NCBI GenBank assembly: GCA_018401055.1
Contig: JAGYLB010000087.1
Location: 74,772 to 138,771 of the forward strand
Direction: 5' to 3'
Source: Roseicyclus sp.
GTDB taxonomy: Bacteria > Pseudomonadota > Alphaproteobacteria > Rhodobacterales > Rhodobacteraceae
Length of the DNA stretch: 64,000 nt
Of this stretch, positions 57,412 through 64,000 are shown piece by piece. Below the pieces are notes generated by a model. That model was given only the letters and a program-made list of their open reading frames with translations, was not told the origin of the DNA and did not search any database. Each line of letters starts with the position of its first letter. Position 1 is the first letter of the stretch. The position numbers and the translations under genes were made by a program.

Positions 57412-58734
57412 ATGACGGTCGCTCAGCCCACCCAGACCAGCAGCGCAACGGCCGTGGAACATGGCCCGGACGAGGTCGAGGCCATCGCTTTCCTGCGCGC
57501 CCTGATCACGGCGCAAGCCACGGGAGAGGCAGCGGTTCAGGCGCTGATCACGCAAAAACTGACCGAGGCCGGGGCCGTCGTGGAAAACCGCCCCTTCGAC
57601 CCCGCCATGGTCCCTGTGGTGGGCGAATTCCGCCGCGGCGCGGTCCCAGCAACCGGGCGAGCGGGTGAATGTGATCGGCAGACTGCCGGGCGATGCGGCG
57701 CGCCGGTCGCTGCTGATGTTCGCCCATCCCGACAGCGAGCCTGTCGCGGGCACCGAGGGCTGGAGCCACGATCCCTTTGCCGGCGAGATCGCTATGGGCA
57801 GAGTTTACGGCTGGGTGTGGCCGATGATCTGGCCGGGATCGCCGCGGGCACGCTGGCCGTGGCTCGGGCCGCGCGCGCAGGCGACACTCTTGGTGAGGTC
57901 ATCATGATCTCCGCCCCTCCAAACGCCATGCGCGTGGGGTCGCGGCGGCGATGCATCAGGGTCTGGTGGCCGATGCGGCCCTCTATCTGCACCCCGCCGA
58001 AAGCGGCGCGGGCCTGAACGAGATCAAGGCCTTCGCCTCGGGGCAACTGGAATTCCGCATCACGGTCACGGGGAAATTCCCGCCCACGAACGAACCCGGG
58101 CACACCGCCTTTGCGCATTTGGCCGTCAACCCGGTGGACAAGGCCATGGTGATCCATGCCGCCCTGCGCGATCTGGACGCCGCGCGGGGCGCGCGCATCC
58201 ATCATCCCGCGCTTCACAAAGAGGTCGGACGCTCCACCAATATCCTCGTGTCAAACGTCATCTGCGGCGAGGATCGCAAGTTTGGGCGGCTGAACACGGT
58301 CTGCACGCTGGCCGGCGCGATATCGTTTCCGCCGGGCGAAACCCTCGATCAGGTCAAGGCCGAGGTCGAGGCGGCACTGGCCGCCGCCTGCGCCGCCGAT
58401 CCGTGGCTGTCCGAAACCCCGCCATCATCGAGTGGTTGAGCGGGGTCACCGGCGCGGAATGCCCGCCCGACCACCCCTCTACCTCACTGCGGCCCGCGCT
58501 GTCAGCGCCCAGACCGGGCGCCAGCCGCATGTGAACCCGATGCACACCTCGTCCGACATCCGCAACCCGATCGTGCAAAAGGCAATCCCGACGGTCGGGC
58601 TGGGCGGGCTGTGCGGCGACCTGACCCAGAACGGACGCACCGACGAATGGGTCGATCTTGACGACTACCTGCGCACCATCACGGCGACGACCGCGATCAT
58701 TCTCGACTGGTGCGGAACCCATCGCACGACCTGA
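57412..58734 (+). CDS. M20-type metallopeptidase/deacylase (ArgE/DapE-like)
   Basis: About 441 residues. Fragments in order: EVEAIAFLRALITAQATGEAAVQALI, LLMFAHPDSEPVAGTEGW (metal site region), GWGVADDLAGIAAGTLAV, LYLHPAESGAGLNEIKAFASGQLEFRITV (dimerisation domain), then HTSSDIRNPIVQKAIPTVGLG near the C-terminus. Frame changes near 57632, 57812, 57915-57935 and 58425. First gene of a plus-strand operon with an amino-acid importer and a hydrolase; may deacylate or cleave the substrate. Confidence 0.8.
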
Positions 58735-58808
58735 CGACGTGCCTGCTGCCGGGTCGCAGGGGAACCCCTGCGGTCCTTTCGACCAACCAACAACAGGGAA
58801 GACAGACG

Positions 58809-59669
58809 ATGAAGATCACCACCACGCTCAAGGGCGCTGCTGCCACGCTTGCGCTGACCCTCACGACCGGAGCTGCCATCGCGCAGGATTGCCCGACCGA
58901 CCTGCCCACGGTGACGCCGGGCGTCCTGACCATGTCGATCAACGCAACGATCCCGCCGCGCCAGTATATCGACATGCAGGGCAACCTTCAGGGCCTGCAC
59001 CCCGACCTCGGCCGGGAAATCGCACGCCGCCTTTGCCTTGAGGCCGAGTTCATGAATGTCGGGTTCGAGGTGCAGATCCCGGGCCTCGCAAACCAGCGCT
59101 GGGACATGATCAACACCGGCATGTACTACAACCCCGACCGCGCGATGATCATGCGGCTGGTGCCCTATACCGTGAACGCGCTGGCCATCGTGGTCGAACG
59201 CGGCAATCCGCTCGGCGTCACCGGCTATGACGAGCTTGCGGGATATCCCGTCGGCACCGAGATCGCGGGCTTCGCCGATGCGCTTCTGCGCGAGGTGAAC
59301 GCCGAACAGGTCGCCGCCGGGATCGAGTCGATGCAGATCCAGTCCTTCAACACCTTTGCCGAGGCCTTTGCTGCGCTGGCCGCCGGACAGGTGCGCGGTG
59401 TCTTCGGGCCCGATGCGACCGCCGCATGGTATGCCGAACAGGGTGCCTTCGACGTCGGCGCGGCCGGTCTGAACCCCGGCCTGCCCTCGGCCTTCGGCTT
59501 TGACGGCGCCAGCGGCGAGGTCCTGTCCGAGGCGGTGGCGCAGGTGCTGCGCGACATGGTCGCCGATGGCACCTACCACGAGATGCTGGGCGCCTATGGC
59601 GCGACGCCCATCGAGTTGTGGGACGACTACACCGGCGACATCGCGGTCTACTACACGCCGCAGGGCTGA
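58809..59669 (+). CDS. Polar amino-acid-type (family 3) ABC transporter substrate-binding protein
   Basis: 286 residues, intact. Signal MKITTTLKGAAATLALTLTT to AIAQ. Family 3 motifs: VLTMSINATIPPRQYIDMQGNLQGLHPDLGREIARRL, GLANQRWDMINTGMYYNPDRA, ANPLGVTGYDELAGYPVGTEIAG-like stretch and GPDATAAWYAEQ. Amino acid or opine-like ligand; precise ligand unknown. Confidence 0.9.
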   Translation: MKITTTLKGAAATLALTLTTGAAIAQDCPTDLPTVTPGVLTMSINATIPPRQYIDMQGNLQGLHPDLGREIARRLCLEAEFMNVGFEVQIPGLANQRWDMINTGMYYNPDRAMIMRLVPYTVNALAIVVERGNPLGVTGYDELAGYPVGTEIAGFADALLREVNAEQVAAGIESMQIQSFNTFAEAFAALAAGQVRGVFGPDATAAWYAEQGAFDVGAAGLNPGLPSAFGFDGASGEVLSEAVAQVLRDMVADGTYHEMLGAYGATPIELWDDYTGDIAVYYTPQG

Positions 59670-59696
59670 GCGCCGTCCCGTCACCCGAGACTCGAT

Positions 59697-59726
59697 TTCG
59701 CCCGGCGCGGTCCTGCGCCGGGCGAA
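59697..59726 (+). other. Intercistronic hairpin after the amino-acid binding-protein gene
   Basis: Perfect 12-bp stem TTCGCCCGGCGC / GCGCCGGGCGAA with a GGTCCT loop, between binding protein and permease. Same place as hairpins at 16478, 27853, 38818 and 45414. Confidence 0.7.
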
Positions 59727-59750
59727 GCCCCGTGATGCAGGAGCGCGCCC

Positions 59751-60491
59751 GTGAACTGGAGCTGGACCTTTTTCTTCGAGTACCTGACCAACGGGTTCAT
59801 GCTGCGCGGCGCGTGGACGACGGTGTGGCTCTCGGTCATCTCGATGACCATCGGCCTAGGTCTGGGCGTCGTGGCGGCCATGATGAAGATGTATGGCAAC
59901 ACAGCCGTCCGCTACATCGCCGAATTCTACATCTGGCTGTTCCGCGGCACGCCCGTCTTGATCCAGCTCATCATCATCTACACCGGCCTGCCGCAACTCG
60001 GAATCCGGTTGAACGTTGTGGAATCCGCCATTCTCGGTCTCGCGCTGAACGAAGGCGCCTATCTGGCCGAGATCATCCGCGCGGGCATCATGTCGGTGGA
60101 CAAAGGCCAGAACGATGCCGCCCGCTCGGTCGGCATGACGTGGCGCGAGCGGATGTATCTGGTGATCTTGCCGCAGGCGACGCGCACCATCATTCCGCCC
60201 TTGGGCAACCAGTTCAACGGAATGCTCAAGACCACGTCGCTCGCCTCCGTCATCTCGATGGAAGAACTGATGCGCAACGCGCAGATGCTGGCGCAGATCA
60301 ACTTCCGCGTGCTCGAGGTCTATAGCGTGGCCGCGATCTGGTATCTCTTGCTGGTGTCGATCTGGGGCCTGATCCAGCAAAGGATCGAGGCGCATTACGA
60401 AAAACCCTTCGGCCCTGCGGCGGCCATATCGCCCGATGCCGCGAAGGACCTCAAGAATGCCATGCAAAAGGCCGGGGCGACCAGGCTATGA
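59751..60491 (+). CDS. HisM/GlnP-type amino-acid ABC permease
   Basis: 246 residues, GTG start 59751. Helices [30 protein letters not shown]. Typical stretch [23 protein letters not shown], coupling loop [31 protein letters not shown] and [24 protein letters not shown]. Single permease gene, as homodimeric importers have. Intact; overlaps the ATPase ATG. Confidence 0.92.
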   Translation: MNWSWTFFFEYLTNGFMLRGAWTTVWLSVISMTIGLGLGVVAAMMKMYGNTAVRYIAEFYIWLFRGTPVLIQLIIIYTGLPQLGIRLNVVESAILGLALNEGAYLAEIIRAGIMSVDKGQNDAARSVGMTWRERMYLVILPQATRTIIPPLGNQFNGMLKTTSLASVISMEELMRNAQMLAQINFRVLEVYSVAAIWYLLLVSIWGLIQQRIEAHYEKPFGPAAAISPDAAKDLKNAMQKAGATRL

Positions 60492-61363
60492 CACAAGGCT
60501 CCCAGACCGCCCCGCAGACCGAAAGGCCCGCCATGACGACAGACGCCCCAAAGCCCGCCGCCCGCACAGCCACCGCGCGGCCCGCCAAGGCGCTTGGAGC
60601 GCCCATCGTGCTGATCGAGAACGTGCAGAAATCCTTTGGCGACAACCATGTCCTGCGGGATGTCTCGATGACGATCCGACAGGGCGAGGTGGTGGTGATC
60701 TGCGGCCGCTCGGGCAGCGGGAAATCTACCCTTCTGCGCTGCATCGACCAGCTGGAAACCATCGACGGCGGCACCATCCGCGCGGCGGGCCACTTGATGG
60801 GGTTCCGCGAAAAGAACGGCAAGCGCGTGGCCCTTCGCGACACCGAAATCGCCCGCCAGCAACGCGACCTCGGCATGGTGTTCCAGAACTTCAACCTGTT
60901 TCCCCATGTCAGCGTGATCGAGAACATAATGATGGCGCCTGTCCGCATCCTCAAACGCCCCCGCGCCGAGGTGAAGGAGGAGGCGCGCGAGCTTTTGGCC
61001 CGTGTCGGCCTGCCGGAAAAAGAAAACGCCTATCCGCGTCAGCTTTCGGGCGGCCAGCAGCAGCGCGTCGCCATCGCGCGCGCCTTGGCGATGAAGCCGC
61101 AGGTTATGCTCTTCGACGAGCCGACATCGGCGCTCGACCCCGAGATGATTTCCGAGGTGCTCGACGTGATGGTCGACCTGTCGCACCAGGGCATGACGAT
61201 GATCGTCGTCACCCACGAGATGGGCTTTGCCCGCGCCGCCGCCGACCGCGTGATCTTGATGCACGGCGGCGAGATCGTGGAGGAGGCCCCGCCCGGCGAG
61301 TTCTTCACCAACCCCAAGAGCGAGCACACCAAGCTTTTCTTGTCCAAGATCCTGAGCCACTAG
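60488..61363 (+). CDS. GlnQ/HisP-type amino-acid ABC ATPase
   Basis: 291 residues, intact. A ~40-residue N-terminal extension precedes the ABC domain: Walker [41 protein letters not shown], signature [15 protein letters not shown], Walker [15 protein letters not shown], switch VTHEMGFA and ending [12 protein letters not shown] later ATG (60533) would give the usual length. Confidence 0.93.
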   Translation: MTQGSQTAPQTERPAMTTDAPKPAARTATARPAKALGAPIVLIENVQKSFGDNHVLRDVSMTIRQGEVVVICGRSGSGKSTLLRCIDQLETIDGGTIRAAGHLMGFREKNGKRVALRDTEIARQQRDLGMVFQNFNLFPHVSVIENIMMAPVRILKRPRAEVKEEARELLARVGLPEKENAYPRQLSGGQQQRVAIARALAMKPQVMLFDEPTSALDPEMISEVLDVMVDLSHQGMTMIVVTHEMGFARAAADRVILMHGGEIVEEAPPGEFFTNPKSEHTKLFLSKILSH

Positions 61364-61370
61364 CCCCGCC

Positions 61371-62441
61371 ATGCCCGCCCAAGACGCCCCAATCGGCACG
61401 ATCCGCACCGTTTGCGGCGACCGCCCCGCCGCCGATTTCACGGCCGTGATGGTGCATGAACATCTGCTCTACGACATCACGCCGCCGGGCGCGGCCACGG
61501 ACGACACCGAGATCACGCCGCACAATCGGTGGCAAATCGACTACCTGTCGAACCAGACCCCCGCCAACGCCCGCCAGCAAGACGCGGACATTGCAGCGGC
61601 GGAACTTGCGGCCTTCCGCGCCGATGGCGGCGACCTGATCGTGGATCAATCCGTTGGCGGGCTTGCCCGCGACCCCGCCGGGCTGCAGGCCGCCTCCCTC
61701 GCCTCGGGTTGCGCGGTGGTGGCGGCGGCGGGCACCTATACCGCCGCTTATCTGGACACTGAGACAAAGGCCGCCGACACCGACCGGCTCGCCGCCCGCT
61801 TCGTGGACGAAATCAACGTGGGCCTTGATGGCACCACGATCTGCGCAGGCCTGATCGGAGAAATCGGCTGCTCATGGCCGCTCGACCCGTGCGAACGCCG
61901 CGCATTGATCGCTGCCGCAAAAGCCGCACGGGCAACCGGCGCGGGCATCTCCGTCCACCCCGGCCGCGACCCGCGCGCTCCCTTCGAGATCGTGGACATT
62001 CTGGGGGACGCCGGCGCCGACCTGTCCCGCGTCGCGATCTGCCACATGGACCGGACCTATCCAGAGCCCGACGCAGATGGCCCCATGGCGCTGGCCCGAC
62101 TGGGCGTCATGGTGGAATGGGATTTTTTCGGCGTCGAATCCTCGCATTACTGGATGGACGAAGGCGTCGAACTTCCCACCGACCGCGGCCGCCTGCGCGC
62201 CATCCGCGCCCTGATCGACGCCGGTCTGCGCGACCGTATCCTTGTCAGCCACGACATCTGCACGCGCACCCGCACCCACCACTGGGGCGGGCATGGCTAC
62301 GGCCATCTCTTGCGCAACGTCCTGCCCATGATGCGGCGTCTCGGCTTCGTGCCCGGGGATATCGCCCATCTCATCCGTATCAATCCCTTGCGCCTGCTTG
62401 CGATGCCTCAGGCTGCCACCCACCCGGAGTTTGCACGATGA
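61371..62441 (+). CDS. Phosphotriesterase (amidohydrolase) family hydrolase
   Basis: 356 residues, intact. Metal ligands of the PTE family: VMVHEHLLYD (HxH), GLIGEIGCSW (glutamate in place of the carboxylated lysine, as in E. coli Php-type members), SVHPGRD, ICHMDRTYP and SHDICTRTRTHHWGG. Likely a lactonase or amide/ester hydrolase rather than true phosphotriesterase. Followed with overlap by the DHDPS-family gene. Confidence 0.88.
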   Translation: MPAQDAPIGTIRTVCGDRPAADFTAVMVHEHLLYDITPPGAATDDTEITPHNRWQIDYLSNQTPANARQQDADIAAAELAAFRADGGDLIVDQSVGGLARDPAGLQAASLASGCAVVAAAGTYTAAYLDTETKAADTDRLAARFVDEINVGLDGTTICAGLIGEIGCSWPLDPCERRALIAAAKAARATGAGISVHPGRDPRAPFEIVDILGDAGADLSRVAICHMDRTYPEPDADGPMALARLGVMVEWDFFGVESSHYWMDEGVELPTDRGRLRAIRALIDAGLRDRILVSHDICTRTRTHHWGGHGYGHLLRNVLPMMRRLGFVPGDIAHLIRINPLRLLAMPQAATHPEFAR

Positions 62442-63334
62442 CCAAGGCCTTTCGCGGCACCTATACCGTCATGATCACCCCCTTCGACGCTCAGGGTGCG
62501 CTGGACATCCCCGCGCTGGAGGCCTTCACCGACTGGCAGGTGCGCGAGGGCATCCACGGCCTGATCCCGCTTGGCTCCACCGGCGAGTTTCTCTCGATGA
62601 CGGAGGCCGAGCGCGAAACCGTTGCGCGCTGCGTGATCGACACCGTTGCGGGCCGCGTGCCAGTCTTGATCGGCGCAGGCGCGGAATGGACCGATGACGC
62701 CGTCCGCGCCGCGCGCATGGCCCAAAAGGCGGGCGCCGACGGCGTCATGATCATCCCGCCCTATTATTCCAGCCCGACCGAGGATGAACTTTACCACCAT
62801 TACGCCACCATCGGCGCGGCCATCGACCTGCCGATCATGATCTACAACAACCCCGCCACCGCGAATGTCGACCTGACGCCGCCCATCGTCGCGCGCCTGT
62901 CCACCATTCCCAATGTCAGCTACATCAAGGAAAGCACACTGGAGGTCACGCGCATCCGCGATATCCTCGATCTCTGCGGCGACCGCATGACCGTTTTCGG
63001 CGGCATCCTGGGCTTCGAATCCTTCGTCGAGGGCGCGGAGGGCTGGGTCTCCGTCGGCTCCAACATCATGCCCGCGGCCTTCGCCGAGCTGTTCACCTTG
63101 ACCGCGGATGCGCAGGATTACGACGCTGCGCGCGCGCTTTACAAAAAGGTGTTGCCGGTGATCCGGCTGGTCGGCGGGCATCACTATGTCGCGGCCTCCA
63201 AGGCGGCGCTGGGCATGATGGGCCGTGACGTCGGCCTGCCGCGCGCCCCGCGCCTGCCTTCGACGCCCGCCTATCAGGCGCAGATCCGGCAGGTTCTGGG
63301 CGATCTGGGCCTGATCACCAAACCCGCGGCATGA
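62438..63334 (+). CDS. Dihydrodipicolinate synthase (DapA) family lyase
   Basis: 298 residues, intact. TIM-barrel Schiff-base family: MITPFDAQGALDIPALEAFTDW, IPLGSTGEFLSMTEAER, GADGVMIIPPYYSSPTEDELYHHY, IMIYNNPATANVDLTP, Schiff-base lysine in VSYIKESTLEVTRI and VFGGILGFESFVEGAEGWVS. Not necessarily DapA; in this neighbourhood a deaminase/aldolase such as pyrroline-hydroxycarboxylate deaminase or KDG-type aldolase is likelier. Stop overlaps the next ATG. Confidence 0.88.
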   Translation: MTKAFRGTYTVMITPFDAQGALDIPALEAFTDWQVREGIHGLIPLGSTGEFLSMTEAERETVARCVIDTVAGRVPVLIGAGAEWTDDAVRAARMAQKAGADGVMIIPPYYSSPTEDELYHHYATIGAAIDLPIMIYNNPATANVDLTPPIVARLSTIPNVSYIKESTLEVTRIRDILDLCGDRMTVFGGILGFESFVEGAEGWVSVGSNIMPAAFAELFTLTADAQDYDAARALYKKVLPVIRLVGGHHYVAASKAALGMMGRDVGLPRAPRLPSTPAYQAQIRQVLGDLGLITKPAA

Positions 63335-64000
63335 GCGATCCGGGTTTTACCTATGACGGACAGACGGTGCCGATCCGCCCCGGCGACACCATCGCGGCAG
63401 CGCTCCTGCGCGCGGGGCTGACGGCGCAGCGTATCACGCGGACGGGCGAGGATCGGGGCCTGTTTTGCGGCATCGGCCTCTGTCACGATTGCCTTGTCAC
63501 CGTCGACGGCCGCGCGGGCCAGCGTCGCCTGCATGATGGCCGCCCGCGACGGCGCCGAGGTGCACCGCCACAGCGATCGCCACGGCGACACGGGCGCCCC
63601 CATCGCCCGCCTCGCGCCCCTGCCCGGGGGCGACAGCCTGCCCGTCACCACCGCGGATCTGGCCATCGTCGGCGGCGGGCTCCGCAGGCATCACCGCCGC
63701 ACTTGCCGCCCGCGGGCCGCGGTCTAGCCGTCGTGCTGGTCGATGAACGGGCCAAGGCGGGCGGCCAGTATTTCAAACCCCTCGCCGCCCCCCAGCCCGA
63801 CACCGACCTCGACGCCCAGCACCGCGCGGGGAACGCCTTGCGCGCCCGCCTCGCCACCAGCGACGTGCGGCATCTGACCGGCACCACGATCTGGCATGCC
63901 CGCGCCGAGGGGCCGACCTTCGAGCTTGGCCTCTTCGATGGCACCCAGGCCAGCCTGCTCCATGCCCGCGCCCTTATCCTAGCTACCGGCGCCTACGAGC
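63331..64000 (+). CDS. 2Fe-2S and FAD oxidoreductase fusion, cut by the right edge
   Basis: At least 220 residues visible. The N-terminal 85 residues form a plant-type-like 2Fe-2S domain (GLFCGIGLCHDCLVTVDG; cysteine pattern C-x4-C-x2-C) as in HcnA or the small part of D-amino acid/opine dehydrogenases. It then fuses in frame (via shifts near 63525 and 63680, 63710) to an FAD domain with AIVGGGSAGITAALAARGRGLAVVLVDE and KAGGQYFKPL. Resembles HcnB/opine-oxidase or D-hydroxyproline dehydrogenase large subunits. Partial: the gene continues past 64000. Confidence 0.8.
   Translation, partial: MSDPGFTYDGQTVPIRPGDTIAAALLRAGLTAQRITRTGEDRGLFCGIGLCHDCLVTVDGRAGQRRLHDGRPRRRRGAPPQRSPRRHGRPHRPPRAPARGRQPARHHRGSGHRRRRAPQASPPHLPPAGRGLAVVLVDERAKAGGQYFKPLAAPQPDTDLDAQHRAGNALRARLATSDVRHLTGTTIWHARAEGPTFELGLFDGTQASLLHARALILATGAYE

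Noticed and set aside
1..64000. CRISPR arrays, tRNA or rRNA genes, prophage or IS elements
   Set aside because: No regularly spaced repeats, no tRNA-like cloverleaf, no integrase or transposase motifs were found on either strand.

Overview
The window looks like a piece of a high-GC alphaproteobacterial replicon, most likely Rhodobacterales (Roseobacter/Rhodobacter/Paracoccus group). The grounds are the strong G/C third-position bias, the dense ABC uptake operons, an S. meliloti-like FrcBCA system and Tat-exported redox enzymes. It is accessory, transport-heavy chromosome (or chromid/plasmid): seven ABC importers in 64 kb. I saw no rRNA, tRNA, CRISPR array, recognisable transposase or replication origin.

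A caution governs the whole annotation. About 31 of the 63 genes called here are interrupted by one or more single-base frame changes. Several fall in C or G runs, and several are compensating pairs that leave only a short stretch out of frame, including a Walker A box and an ABC signature. Conserved residues continue on both sides. I treat these genes as intact genes carrying sequence errors and give the span of each whole gene.

Layout. 1-4295 (minus): tungstate importer tupB-tupC-tupA followed by two MoeA-type genes; a divergent HTH plus anion-binding-domain regulator lies at 4367-5283. 5605-11330 (plus): a PhnD/AioX-like binding protein, a histidine kinase and an NtrC-type regulator lacking the GAFTGA loop, then two matched palindromes, a Tat-exported sulfite-oxidase-family molybdoenzyme and a cytochrome c. 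11688-13412 (minus): a DUF418 membrane protein with its TetR regulator. 13811-21051: a GntR regulator, a peptide-type ABC operon and an Asp/Glu/hydantoin racemase. 21081-24105 (minus): modE-modABC with a Mo-box-like repeat. 24177-35319: a sugar or sugar-acid cluster with a MalEFGK-type transporter, two class II aldolases, a Tm-1-like protein, GntR, an MBL-fold hydrolase, HAD-IIA and an FGGY kinase. 35329-42964: a second peptide-type ABC operon, a HTH regulator and an amidase. 42993-47395: a ROK regulator and frcBCA. 47423-52894: a LysR regulator divergent from a putative periplasmic redox operon (Tat flavoprotein, beta-sandwich protein, two cytochromes c, small secreted protein). 53026-56281: a histidine phosphatase, a DUF4010 membrane protein, a Hen1-like methyltransferase and a FrcK-like kinase. 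56483-64000: GntR, an M20 peptidase, a polar amino-acid ABC importer, a phosphotriesterase-like hydrolase, a DHDPS-family enzyme and a 2Fe-2S/FAD oxidoreductase running off the right edge.

How the genes fit together. Tungstate and molybdate import plus MoeA-type insertion would supply cofactor for the molybdoenzyme at 9412-10743. The other blocks each pair a local regulator with an importer and catabolic enzymes. The best candidates for something undescribed are the oxyanion-type three-component system that appears dedicated to a sulfite-oxidase-family enzyme, and the LysR-linked flavoprotein/cytochrome operon.
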